From Zonotrichia leucophrys gambelii (lineage: Eukaryota > Chordata > Aves > Passeriformes > Passerellidae): DNA of 64,000 bases. The stretch is from assembly GCF_028769735.1 (NCBI RefSeq), contig NC_088194.1, positions 1,062,319 to 1,126,318 on the forward strand, given 5' to 3'. The position numbers and the translations under genes are program-made. Shown piece after piece: positions 36,116 to 47,335 of this stretch. The stretch's first letter is position 1. Every line of letters starts with the position of its first letter. The notes beneath the pieces were generated by a model. That model worked only from the letters and a program-made list of their open reading frames with translations. It made no database searches and was not told where the DNA came from.

Positions 36116-36935
36116 GGAACCTGGAGATGGAGCCCAGGGTGTCACCAGGACCTGGAGATGGAGCCCAGGGTGTCACCAGAACCTGAACCTAGAGCCCAGG
36201 ATGTCACCAGGAGCTGGAGATGGAGCCCAGGATGTCACCAGGACCTGGAGATGGAGCCCAGGATGTCACCAGGACCTGGAGATGGAGCCCAGGGTGTCAC
36301 CAGGAGCTGGAGATGGAGCCCAGGGTGTCACCAGGACCTGGAGATGGAGCCCAGGGTGTCACCAGGACCCTGAGATGGAGCCCAGGGTGTCACCAGGACC
36401 CGGAGATGGAGCCCAGGGTGTCACCAGAACCTGAACCTGGAGCCCAGGGTGTCACCAGGAGCTGGAGATGGAGCCCAGGGTGCCACCAGGATGTGGAGAT
36501 GGAGCCCAGGGTGTCACCAGGATCCTGAGATGGAGCCCAGGTTGTCACCAGGATCTGGAGATGGAGCCCAGGGTGTCACCAGGACCTGGAGATGGAGCCC
36601 AGGATGTCACCAGGACCCTGAGATGGAGCCCAGGGTGGCACCAACACCTGGAGATGGAACCCAGGATGTCACCAGGACCTGGAGATGGAGCCCAGGGTGT
36701 CACCAGGACCTGGAGATGGAGCCCAGGGTGTCACCAGGACCCTGAGATGGAGCCCAGGGTGTCACCAGAACCAGAACATGGAGCCCAGGGTGTCACCAGG
36801 ACCCTGAGATGGAGCCCAGGGTGTCACCAACACCTGGAGATGGAACCCAGGGTGTCACCAGGACGTGGAGATGGAGCCCAGGGTGTCACCAGAACCAGAA
36901 CCTGGAGCCCAGGATGTCACCAGGATGTCCCCAGT
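36116..36935. repeat. 31-bp minisatellite, about 26 copies
   Basis: Unit CTGGAGATGGAGCCCAGGGT followed by GTCACCAGGAC. Very regular, which produces open frames in all plus-strand phases. Confidence 0.97.
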
Positions 36936-36984
36936 GTCACCCTGCTGGTCCCTGCCACACAAAGAGCAGGAAATAAAGAGCCAG

Positions 36985-37260
36985 AGGCGTGGAAAATTAT
37001 CAGAAACGTGTATTTTTTTTTCTTTTTAATAGTAAACCTCTTTACAACAAATATAGTGAAAGAGTTTCCAAACAAAACTCATAAGAATTTCTCATGGTAA
37101 TTATTATTATTATTATTATCATCATTTTTTTTAATATATTTTTTTTCTCCTTATTGTGGAATATACAATAACGCATCACCATACAGCACAAAAAAAGGAA
37201 TATTGAAAAAACGAAAATCGACGTCTCAACCACGTGCTGCAGTCCCTGGGAAGGAGCCAC
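36985..37260 (-). other. A/T-rich island, possible distal end of the MEF2D 3' UTR
   Basis: Single-copy A/T-rich sequence with the character of a 3' UTR when read on the minus strand. An ATTAAA hexamer precedes A-rich sequence at about 37030, close to the low end of the island, after which minisatellite begins. It lies 10.1-10.3 kb downstream of the MEF2D stop. It could instead be unrelated intergenic DNA. Confidence 0.35.
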
Positions 37261-38234
37261 TGATTGTCAAGGGAGGAGGGAGGGAGGGAATGGGACAGGG
37301 CATGGGGGGTTCCCAGCCAGGCCAGACCCCGAGGGTGCAAACACTTCAGAAAAGGTGGAATTAGCTGAAAATCGCGGTTAAAACATCACAAATTGTCGAA
37401 ATAATCCCTCCCTCCCCTCCCGGGGCCGGTCCCGCTGCTCCTGCCCCGGTGCCCAATCCCTTGACTCGCACACACACCCACACACACCCACACACACGGC
37501 TGGAGGAGCATCAGGAAAAAAAACAGGTTAAAAATATATATATATTTATATATATATATATTATAGATACAGTTTCTCCCTTTTTTTTTTTTTTTTGTGT
37601 TTTTTTTTTTTCCCTTTTAAATTGCTTCTCAAAACAATAAATAAAACTCCTCGGGGGGGTGGGGAAGTGCACGTCCTGGTTTGTTTCTACCTGTGCAGCA
37701 CCCTGGGGGGAGGATGCAGAGCTGCCTGTGCTGAGCAGGGACATCCAAGGAACCATCACACAGAGAAGCTGACTGGGGTGGGGAGGCATTTAGGATTTTT
37801 TAATTTATTTTTTTTTATTTTAGTGCATTATTTAAAGATCTATTCTATTTTACAAAAGGTTTTGCAGACAGCCCAGAGTTTGCTAACACCTACGTGCTTA
37901 ACTGAGCTATGGGGAGCAAAGGGAGGCTGTGGGGGACAGCAGAGGGAGCAGCAGATGGTCCCCCCTTCTCCAGCAGCTCTGATTTGCCTGCAAATGCTTG
38001 GAAAGGGCCGTGGGGAGGAGGGGAGTGGTGGCCCAAGGTGGCCTTGGGGATGCCAGGAGCCCATGGAGAGCCTGGGGATGTTCCTGCAGCTCTGCAGAGG
38101 GAGGAGCTGGGCCAGTCGCAGGCAGCAGCACGAAAATCTCATTCTGAAAACCCATCTGAAGTGAAAAATCCCGCTCTGACCCCCAGCACAATGCTGGGGT
38201 GGGTGGGGGAGGCTGGGGGGAGACACAGCCACTC

Positions 38235-39065
38235 ACCCCCACCCAGGGATGGGGATATGGCAAATCCCTCATTCCCAAAAACCTTCCCAGCCTGGGATGG
38301 GGATATTGCCAATCCCTCATTCCCAAAAACCTTCCCAGCCTGGGATGGGGATATTGCCAATCCCTCATTCCCAAAAACCTTCCCAGCCTGGGATGGGGAT
38401 ATTGCCAATCCCTCGTTCCCAAAAACCTTCTCAGCCTGGGATGGATTTGCAATCCTCATCCAAAATTCCTGGATATGAATCCTCGTTCCAAAAACCTTCT
38501 CAGCCTGGGGGATATTGTCAATCCTTCAATTCCTGAAAACCTGGGGGATACTGAAAATCCTTGGTTCCAAAAACCTTCCCAGCCTGGGGGATATTACAAA
38601 TCCCTCAATTCCCAGCCAGGGGAATATTGTCAATCCCTAAATTACCCCAAAAATCTTCCCAGCCTGGGGGATATTGCAAATCTCTCAATTCCCAGATTGG
38701 GGGATATTGTCAATCTCTCAGTCCCCAAAAACCTTCCAAACCTGGGATGGGGATATTGTCAATCCCTCAGTTTCCATCCTGGGGATATTGCAAAACCTTC
38801 CAAACCTGGGATGGGGATATTGTCAATCCCTCAATTTCCATCCTGGGGAATATTGTCAATCCCTCAGCCCCCAAAAATCATCCCAGCCCAGGGGATATTG
38901 CAAATAACTGTCCCCCAAAACCTTCCCAACCTGGGAATATTGTCAATCCCTCAGTTCCCAAAACCTTCCCAGCCAATATGCAACCTCAATTCCCCAAAAC
39001 CTCCCACTGAAGGTCTTCCACAATCCCTCAGTCCCCAAAAACCTTCCCAGGGATGGGGATATTGT
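38235..39065. repeat. 48-bp minisatellite decaying into degenerate units
   Basis: Four near-perfect copies (GGGGATATTGCCAATCCCTC, CCCAAAAACCTTCCCAGCCT) at 38250-38440, followed by about 600 bp of diverged and shortened copies. The 316-aa plus-strand frame is repeat translation. Confidence 0.95.
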
Positions 39066-39404
39066 CAACCCCTCAGTTCCTGCCACCTTCCCAGCCCGTT
39101 TGGAGCTGTTTTGGCACAGCCTGAGCCACACCACCCTCTTCTGGTTTAAACCCAGCACATCCCAAACAGGCAGAGAACGGAGCTTGGGAGGAAGATCCTG
39201 GGAAGAACCCGGGGTTTTCCCTGGCTGGGGAGAAGAGGGGAGCTGGAACCACCCTGCTCACTGCTCCAAGGTCCTGATTCCTGCTCAAAGCATGGCAGAG
39301 ACCCAGAGCATCCCTGCCCAACCAAGAGATCCCCGTTTAAAAGCACCCCCGGGTGTGCTGAGCTCCCCAGAGCCATGGAGGTGTTGGGAATCCTGGGGAA
39401 AAGC

Positions 39405-40320
39405 AGCCCTGGAATGGAATATATCCCAATATTCCACTGCTGGATCCCAATATCCCACTGCCAAGTGGCTGCTCCTGGATCTGGGATATGGAAATTTGGG
39501 GAAAAGCAGCCCTGGAATTGAATATATCCCACTGCCAAGAGGCTGCTCATGAATCTGGAATGGAATATATCCCAATATCCCACTGCTGGATCTCAATATC
39601 CCACTGCTGGATCTGGGACATGGAAATTTGGGGAAAAGCAGCCCTGGCATTGAATATATCTCAATATCCCACTGCTGGATCCCAATATCCCACTGCTGGA
39701 TCTGGGACATGGAAATTTGGAGAAAAGCAGCCCTGGAACTGAATATATCCCAATAACCAACTGCCAAATGGCTGCTCATGGGTCTGGGACATGGAAATTT
39801 GGGGAAAAGCAGCCCTAGAATTGAATATATCCCAATAACCCACTATTGGATCCCAATATCCCACTCCTGGATCTGGCACATGGAAATTTGGGGAAATTTA
39901 ATATATCCCAATATCCCACTGCCAAATGGCTGCTCCTGGAGCTGGAATTGAATATATCCCAATATCCCACTCCTGGATCTGGGACATGGAAATCAGGAGA
40001 AAAGCAGCCCTGTAATTGAATATATCCCAATAACCCACTGCCAAATGGCTGCTCCTGGACCTGGAAATTTGGGGAAAAGGAGCCCTGGAATGGAATATAT
40101 CCCAATATCCCACCGCTGGATCCCAATATCCCGCTCCTGGATCTGGGACACGGAAATTTGGGGAAATTGAATATATCCCAATATCCCACTGCCAAATGGC
40201 TGCTCCTGGGTCTGGGACATGGAAATTTCAGGAAAAAGCAGCCCTGGAATGGAATATATCCCAATATCCCACTGCCAAATGACTGCTCCTGCATCTGGGA
40301 AATGGAAATTTGGGGAGCAG
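39405..40320. repeat. Complex 80-110 bp minisatellite
   Basis: About nine copies built from three modules: GAATATATCCCAATATCCCA, CTGCCAAATGGCTGCTCCTG and GGAAATTTGGGGAAAAGCAG. Module order is fixed, but modules drop out in some copies. Confidence 0.95.
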
Positions 40321-40369
40321 GGAGCCTGAGGAGGGGTGCAAGGGAAGAGCCAAGAGGGTTAAACAAGAA

Positions 40370-40570
40370 AATCGCTGTACAACTCAGCCATGTCCAAAGT
40401 CAGTATTATTACAATATACTCTGACAAAAATATAATCTCATTTCATATCAATACAACAAAAAAAAAAAAAAACAAAACAAAAAAAAAAACCCAAAACCAG
40501 TTTTCTGTACTGTTACCATTGCTAACAGATTGAAACTCGCTATTTACAGTTACAGTAGCCAGGTAAAATA
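40370..40570 (-). other. A/T-rich island with Pumilio motif, probable MEF2D 3' UTR segment
   Basis: Single-copy block between minisatellites. On the minus strand it contains UGUAAAUA (40548-40541), the Pumilio response element, then a long U/A-rich stretch. Its composition differs sharply from the flanking arrays and suits a conserved 3' UTR segment 6.8-7 kb past the stop codon. Confidence 0.45.
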
Positions 40571-40574
40571 CTAC

Positions 40575-41585
40575 AGGTGAGAGACCAGAGAGAGGAGGGG
40601 GCAGAGGGACAGAAGGGAGAGAAAATCACCAGGGAAAAGGGGAAAATAAAGGGGGAAAGGCCCTCTTACATCCCAAATGTGGCTTCCTGCTTTGGACAAG
40701 GAAGGGTGGTGGATGGAGGTAGTGAAAACATAATACTTGGTTTGTGGGTCTGGTTGGGTTTTTTTGTGGAAAAGAGAAAAAAATAAACACAAAAAAAAAA
40801 AAGAGAGAGAGAAAAGTGAGTGAGAGGGGAAGGTGGAATAAAAGGATGAACACGGGAAACCAGAGCAAACCTTCAGCTGAAGCCCACTGTTAGACACAGC
40901 CCAGGAGAAGTGGATGGGGATGAATTTTCACTATTTTGGGTGGTGAAAATCCCCCAAACATCCCCAGATTGTGCCCCCAGCTGGAGGGAGGGGAGGCAGG
41001 ATGTGGCAGAGCGGAGGAGGGGCTGGGAAATGCTCCTTCCCCAGCTGGTGGATGCTCTCCCCTCTCCCCAGGAGGGCAGAGGGGACCCCCAGAGCACCAA
41101 GTGCCCCTCAGCCCAGCCAAGCCTTGTCCCCAGCACTGGTGACAAACACCCCAAGATCCCAATTCACACCCAAAGTGATGGGGGGAAGAACCCCCCCCAG
41201 CCAAGCAACACAAGGGGAGGAAAAAGTGTAGGAAGTGAAATTTTCAAGGAAAAGGTGGGGATGTTTTTTTGTGAATTTGCTTTTTCCTTGGTTTGCTGAA
41301 ATTATTCTGGAGAGGAAGAGGGAAGTGAAAAGGGGGAAGGAAAAGGAAATATTTTCTTTCTCTTTGCCCCACTTTCCCCAGGCCCATCACCACCAGCTCT
41401 GGATTTAACACTTCCACTGCCCCCAGACCCCAACGTGGCAGTGGCCTCAGACACCCCACAGCAACAAACCCTTCTTCAGGGGACCCCCAGAGCGTCCCTG
41501 CCACAACCACAGCCCCCATGGGGGCTCAGGTGCCCCTGACACCCCCACAGGCACCGCCAGCCTGCCCCAGCACGAGCTCTTCATT
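40575..41585. other. Gene-free stretch in the MEF2D 3' flank
   Basis: Purine-rich (40575-40860), then mixed GC-rich sequence. No exon is supported. Confidence 0.4.
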
Positions 41586-41587
41586 CA

Positions 41588-42312
41588 AACACCCTGCACA
41601 GCCAGGCTCTGTCCCTGTCCCTGCACAGCCAGGCTCTGTCCCTGTCCCTGCACAGCCAGGCTCTCTGCTACCACCAAACAACCCCCTAAGCAGGGGTCAC
41701 CCTGTGCACGTGCTGACCACCTGATTCCAGCTGACCACCCAACCCCAGCTGATTCCAGCTGACCATGCAACCCCAGGTGACCACTCCATCCCAGCTGACC
41801 ATCCAATTCAAGCTGACCATCCACAACTCCAGCTGATTCCAGCTGACCACCTGATTCCAGCTGACCATCCAACCCCAGATGACCACCCAACTCCAGCTGA
41901 TCATCTGATCCCAGCTGACCATCCAACTCCAGCTGATCCCAGCTGACCACTCCAACCCCAGCTGACCATCCAACCCTAGCTGGCCACTCCACCCTAGGTC
42001 ACCATCCAACCCCAGCTGACCACCCAAGCCCAGCTGACGACCTGATTCCAGCTGCCCATCCAACCCCAGATGACCATCCAACCTCAACTGACCACCTGAT
42101 TCCAGTTGACCACCAGACTCCAGCTGACCATCCAACCCCAGCTGATTCCAGCTGACCACCCAACTCCAGCTGACCATCCAATTCAAGCTGACCATCCAAC
42201 TCCAGCTGACCACTCCAACCCCAGCTGATTCCAGCTGACCATCCAACTCCAGCTGACCATCCAATTCAAGCTGACCACTCAACCCCAGCTGACCACCCAA
42301 CCCCAGCTCACC
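41588..42312. repeat. Two adjacent minisatellites
   Basis: At 41588-41665, three copies of GCACAGCCAGGCTCTGTCCC plus TGTCCCT. At 41718-42312, about 45 short units of CCAGCTGACCA(T/C)CCAA type, 12-18 bp, rich in CAGCTG E-boxes. The minus-strand W/S/G-rich frames are repeat translations. Confidence 0.95.
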
Positions 42313-42644
42313 ACCTGCAGAGCCCCCAGAGCAGGCAGGACCACCCCCACTGGTCCATCACCATCCTCACTGCTCCCAGGCAGCATTTTAGGCCCCTTTC
42401 AGTGCCCTTCCCACTATTTTAGGTGCTATCCATCATTCAGGGTCCTGCTCCAACCCCAAATCTCCTGCAGGGCTGGGCAGGTGATTCCCACCCCATCCTT
42501 CTCCTACAGCTGCCAGCAGCAGCATCACCTGAGCCACACCCTGGGACCTCCTCCCTTCTTCCTCCCTTCATGCTCCTCCTCCTCTCTGCACACACCTCAG
42601 CCATCCCAGCCCACGGCAGAGCTCTGTGCCCCCCAAAGGATGAA

Positions 42645-42770
42645 CCCCACACCGGAACAGAGACCCCAAAAACGGGCACAGAGACCCCAAAAATGGGCAC
42701 AGACACCCCAAAACCCGGCACAGACACCCCAAAAACGGGCACAGACACCCCAAACCCCAGCTTTGCCAAG
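42645..42770. repeat. 18-bp minisatellite
   Basis: About six copies of GGCACAGACACCCCAAAA. Confidence 0.9.
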
Positions 42771-42919
42771 CCCTGGGAAAGACCAGCCTCCCCAGGCCGG
42801 GGGTCACAGCCCCCCTGTGCCAGCCCCCCCGGCTCAGCCCCCTGGCACCCCTGGCACCCCGCGGGCAGGGGGCCGTGCCGCTGCCCCCACCCCGCCTTAC
42901 CTGGGCTCAGGTGAGGGCT

Positions 42920-43625
42920 GGAGCATCCACAGAGAGAGAGTTTTAGAAGGTAAAAGATCAGAAACAGACTTTGGTTAAGTAACCACACGTTTAGAAAGGA
43001 ATATATCAGTTTGGAAACATCTCAGTGCATACTTCTTATATGAAAATATACACAAATGTATTTCATTCTCCAAAAAAGGAACAATTAAAAACAAAAGCAA
43101 ACTAGCCCAAACACAATATATTAGCTGTTTTTTTGTTGGTTTTTTTTTCTTTTTTTCTTGTTGTTGTCATCCTTTAAAATCTTTAACGCTACACTTTGTT
43201 CAGGTTACACTTTTTTTGTCTTTTTTTTGGTTTTTTTGTAAATGCTTTTTTTTTTTCTTCATGCATTTTACACCTTTATAGCCTTTGAGAATAAATAAGC
43301 TCCATTTTGCTTCCACATCTCTAAAAACTGCAGCATTTTAACTATTGTCATTTAAATCGTGCAATTTTTTTTTTTGCAACACCCCTTTTTAAAAAATGGA
43401 AAATATATATATATATTTTAAAACTAAACCCTATACAACGCAAAAATTCCAAATTAAAAAAAAAATTATACACAATTGTAACTGTCAACAGTACAGATGA
43501 GCACGAGAAATAAAATTAGATCAGAAACATATTTATAGAAGCACAAAGGAGGGTGTTGGTTTCTTAGATTGTCATTCTTCTCGTTGTCTTTTGAAAATTA
43601 GGAGGAGTTTACCAGATACTACAGG
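42920..43625 (-). other. 700-bp A/T-rich island, probable MEF2D 3' UTR segment
   Basis: The largest single-copy A/T-rich block between the MEF2D stop and 37 kb. On the minus strand it is U-rich with many AUUUA-like and U-tract words, as expected for a conserved 3' UTR. It ends near 42902, where a CCCAG|GTAAGG donor-like word and then GC-rich DNA begin. It carries the miR-9-5p match at 42969. Confidence 0.5.
42969..42977 (-). promoter_or_regulatory. Predicted miR-9-5p target site
   Basis: The minus strand reads TAACCAAAG, complementary to nucleotides 2-10 of miR-9-5p: a 7mer-m8 seed match extended by two bases. It lies 4.4 kb beyond the MEF2D stop, inside the 700-bp A/T-rich island. A second, weaker seed match (CCAAAGA) is at 45083-45077. 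Confidence 0.45.
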
Positions 43626-43799
43626 CTGGGGGAGGGGGGAAATAAAGGATAATGACCCGGACAAAAAAAAAAAATAGAATATAATAATAATAAAATAACC
43701 CCAAGCCCCCAGCAAAGTGAAGACCCCGACAAACAGCCCCCAAACCCTTTCACTGTGATGTGAGGCCAACGGCGTGTCTGACCTGGGCATGCCCACCTC

Positions 43800-44350
43800 C
43801 CCATGAGCCTGGCACAGCCCAGGGGTGTAGGTGCCAACCCAGAGCTGGACCTGCCCCTGGCACAGCCCAGCGCTGGACCTGCCCCTGGCACCAAGGCTGT
43901 CCTTGACCCTGGCACAGCCCAGAGTTGTTGGTACCAACTCAGTGCTGGGCCTGCCCCTGGCACCAACCCCGGGCTGTACCTGCCCCTGGCACAGCCCACA
44001 GTTTTATCTGCCTGTGGCACCAGAGCTGTACCCGCCCCTGGCACCAGAGCCATCCTTGCCCCTGGCACAGCCCAGAGCTGTAGGCACCAACTCAGAGCTG
44101 TACCTGCCCATGGCACCAGAGCTGTACCTGCCCCTGGCACCAGCCCAGAGCCATCTTTGCCCCTGGCACCAGAGCCATCCTTGCCCTGGGCACAGCCCAG
44201 AGCCACAGGCACCAACCCAGAGCTGGACCTGCCCCTGGCATCAGCCCAGAGCTGCACTTGCCCCTGGCACCAGAGCCATCCTTGCCCATGGCACCAGAGC
44301 CATCCTTGCCCCTGGCACCAGAGCCATCCTTGCCCATGGCACAGCCCAGG
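43800..44350. repeat. 24-bp minisatellite with higher-order structure
   Basis: Repeats of CCCCTGGCACCAGAGC plus CATCCTTG or TGTACCTG, about 22 copies. Long frames on both strands are repeat translations. Confidence 0.95.
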
Positions 44351-44399
44351 GAGCGTCGAGTGCTGCAGCTGCAGATCCAGCCGGGCAGATCTGACCCTG

Positions 44400-45715
44400 C
44401 ATGTGCCCATCCCAGCGTTTGTCTCTTGGTTTCATGGTTCCAGCCTCTCAGCTTCCAGGCAGAAGTGTGAACTTGGGAGTCAGGGCGTGAAGTCAATGAG
44501 CAAAAATGGGTTTTTTTGGTTTTTTCCCCCCTCTCCTGACGGGCATTGAGATCTGGGGGGGTCTCCACTGCTGCCTCCTCTCCGGGGTCTCTGAGCCAGC
44601 TGGGCCCTCCTGCCACGCTGCTCCCGTGGGGTTCCTTGGGTTGAGTTTATTTTTTGTGAACAAAAAATAAAATAAAATACAAAAAAAAAAACCCCGAGAG
44701 CGATGAGACGTCATTATCCCGCCTAATTTCCAAAGCAAGGCCGTGCAAAGAGAGCTCAGGTGCGCGTCCAGGTACGTCCGGCGGGGCGGGCGAGGAAGAC
44801 CACGGTCCACAGCAGCTCTCCTGCTTCCCCAAGGGCTTGGCAGGGATGAGGGAGGGAGGAAGATCAGCTCCTGGTGCTGGCATTGCAGAGGTGAGAGCCC
44901 AGCGTGTCCCTGGTACCCGCTGGGTGTGGCTGGGGAGGGGGCACGGGGGGGTTCAATGCACAAAACCTGCCAGGGGTCCTTTCCTCCTCTCATCCACCCA
45001 GAGCATGGAACAGGAGAGGGAATTCCAAACTGATGGCTGGAGAAGAATAAAGCTGTCATCTGTGGCAGGAATTTGGTCTTTGGAGGTGTGGAGGGGAGGG
45101 TTCTGTTTGTTGATCTGTCTCCATGCCTTGATCCACGAGCAGGGATGGTGCTGAGGGCACCCAGAACGCCGGCACTGCTGAGCACCCACCACCCTGAGCC
45201 ACAAAACCAGCTCCTAATTCTCACCCAGCTCCTGAAGGATTTCCTCTCCTCCAACCACTCCCTTTGGGCAGCCCTGTTCATCCCACAATAATCACCAGCT
45301 TTTTTTTTTTTTTTTTGGTCTTGTTTTTCTAATTAGAAACTTTTTGGTTGGGAAAAGTTTGTAAAACCCCATCAATTTGGTTTTGCCCTCATCCTGGGAG
45401 GTTTTTATGCCATCTGCCTCATTCCAAGGCTGAGCTGGCTGCTGACACCTGGCAGAGGGATAAAGCCCAGCCTGACTCAGCTCCTCTCCCTTTGCTCTGC
45501 TTCAGGGTTGAGCTGAACCCCAGGAACCCCCAGCTCCTCCACAGCCCCCCAAAGCTGGCCAAGCTCCAGCTGGCAAAGGTGGCACCTGGGCAGGTTTGGT
45601 GCCAGTTTGGGACTGTCAGCCTTGGGGTGGCCCTGCACAGGGTGACAGGGCAGCAGGCTGGGAGGGGACACCAGCACGAGCACCTGCAGGGACAGAGCCC
45701 ATCCCTAATGGCAAT
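44400..45715. other. Gene-free part of the MEF2D 3' flank
   Basis: Mixed single-copy DNA with an A-rich patch (44640-44695) and a T17 run near 45300. May be part of a very long 3' UTR. No coding exon is supported. Confidence 0.4.
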
Positions 45716-45717
45716 GC

Positions 45718-46055
45718 CAGCCAGGAACGGCCCCTTCTCCTCCAAACCCTCCTGGAACGGCCCCTTCTCCTCCAAACCCTCCAGGAACGGCCCCTTCTCC
45801 TCCAAACCCTCCAGGAACGGCTCCTTCTCCTCCAAACCCTCCAGGAACGGCCTTTCTCCAAACCTCCAGAACAGCCCTTCTCCTCCAAACCCTCCAGGAA
45901 CGGTTCCTTCTCCTCCAAACCCTCAGAATGCCCTTCTCCTCCAAACCTCCTGGAACGTTCTTCTCCCCAACTCGGAACGGCCCCTTCTCCTCCAAACCTC
46001 GAATGCCCTTCTCTCAACCTCCAGGAACGGCCCCTTCTCCTCCAAACCCTCCAAC
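45718..46055. repeat. 30-bp minisatellite, about 11 copies
   Basis: Unit AGGAACGGCCCCTTCTCCTC plus CAAACCCTCC, with deletions in central copies. The R/G/W/E-rich minus-strand frames are repeat translations. Confidence 0.95.
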
Positions 46056-46447
46056 CATGAGCAGGTTGATGCATTTTGGGATCAGGGCACCAACACCCAT
46101 CCCTGGGAAATTGCCAGAGCAAGTGGCAGCATGAGGAAATCCCTCAGTTTTTCCTTTTTCTTTCCACCAAATCACTGCTGAAGGAGATTTTCTGCACAGC
46201 TCACTGTTGCCTTTTGAGGCCTAGAAACCTTCAGGCAAAATCTCATTTTAGGATCGTTACTTCAGTTGCATCTTTCAGTAAAAAAATAATTTCTTCCCAT
46301 TTTCCTGATTTAAAGCTTTGGCCCATGTGCAACATTTCTCAAATGTTTTTATGGACGTTGTTTGCTAAAATCCATAATTTTCTCTCCAAACCAGCACTAA
46401 AATCCCTTCTCCACACACCTGCTGTGCCCAGGTGGGGGTGAGGGAAA

Positions 46448-46498
46448 CAGGAACTCCAGTGTTCCAGTGACCCTGGTGAGGAACAGTGGAGTTCCCTG
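46448..46498. other. Imperfect 18-bp hairpin
   Basis: CAGGAACTCCAGTGTTCC pairs with GGAACAGTGGAGTTCCCTG across a 14-nt loop, with one bulge and one mismatch. It lies about 840 bp past the MEF2D stop and would fold on either strand. If transcribed, it would be a structured element of the proximal 3' UTR. Confidence 0.5.
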
Positions 46499-46639
46499 CT
46501 CGGGTAGGAAATGGGACTGTCATGCAAATGGGACTAAGCCTTAAAAATCTCCCTCTTCTTCCTCCTGATGCAGCTTCCCTGAAGCAGGCTGTGGATGTGG
46601 CTGCATCCCTGAGCTGCTCCTCACCTCCCTTCCCAGCTG

Positions 46640-46895
46640 GTGCAGGAAAACCCTTCTGGAGGAAAACACTTCTGGAGGAAAACCCTTCTGAAGGAAAACC
46701 CTTATGGAGGAAAACCCTTTTGAAGGAAAAGCCTTCTGAAGGAAAACTTTGGAGGAAAGTCTTTGAGGAAACCTTTGAGAACCTTCTGCAGAAAACCCTT
46801 TGAAGTAAACCCTTGGAGAAACCTTGGGGGAAAATCCTTTGAAGGAAAATCCTTCTGAAGGAAAACCCTTCTGGAGGAAAGCCCTTCTGTAGAAA
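46640..46895. repeat. 18-bp minisatellite
   Basis: About 13 degenerate copies of GGAGGAAAACCCTTCTGA. Confidence 0.9.
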
Positions 46896-47335
46896 AACCT
46901 GTGCCTACCAAAGCCCTTCAAGCTTCCAGAGAGCTGCCTCATGTCTGACCTGCCCCTCCCTGCACGGGCAGCCACAGGAATGGCCAGGAAGGTGCATTTT
47001 GGGGTGCTCTGTGCCCCATCTCCCCCCAGAGCCCATCCTGCTGCAGGTGCTCTGCTTAGGGCTGGGCTCCCACCTCCCAAGGGGTCCCTGCTGGTCCTCA
47101 GGGGAGCATCCCTGGGCTTGGTGAGCACACATTCACCCCCCTGCAGCCCCCACTCCCCCAGCCCTGGCCCGGATGCCCTGCATGCGTCCCTGCTGCTGTG
47201 CTAGAATGAATGCCTACAAAATCCTAAAGCTATTTCTCAGGCAGTTTATGATAACATCCCCCCCCAACACCCCACACCCCATCACCCGTTTCACCCTCCC
47301 CCTGCCCTTCTGCCAGCCCCTCTGCGGCTCGCTGG

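Noticed and set aside
36985..37260. A separate gene's 3' end on the minus strand
   Set aside because: No coding exon of another gene is found between here and MEF2D; kept only as a possible distal MEF2D 3' UTR segment.
38199..39149. 316-aa open frame on the plus strand
   Set aside because: Translation of the 48-bp minisatellite (repeating GWGYCQSLIPKNLPS).
42895..42902. Splice donor-like CCCAG|GTAAGG at the end of the A/T-rich island
   Set aside because: No matching acceptor or exon evidence downstream of the MEF2D stop; may be chance.
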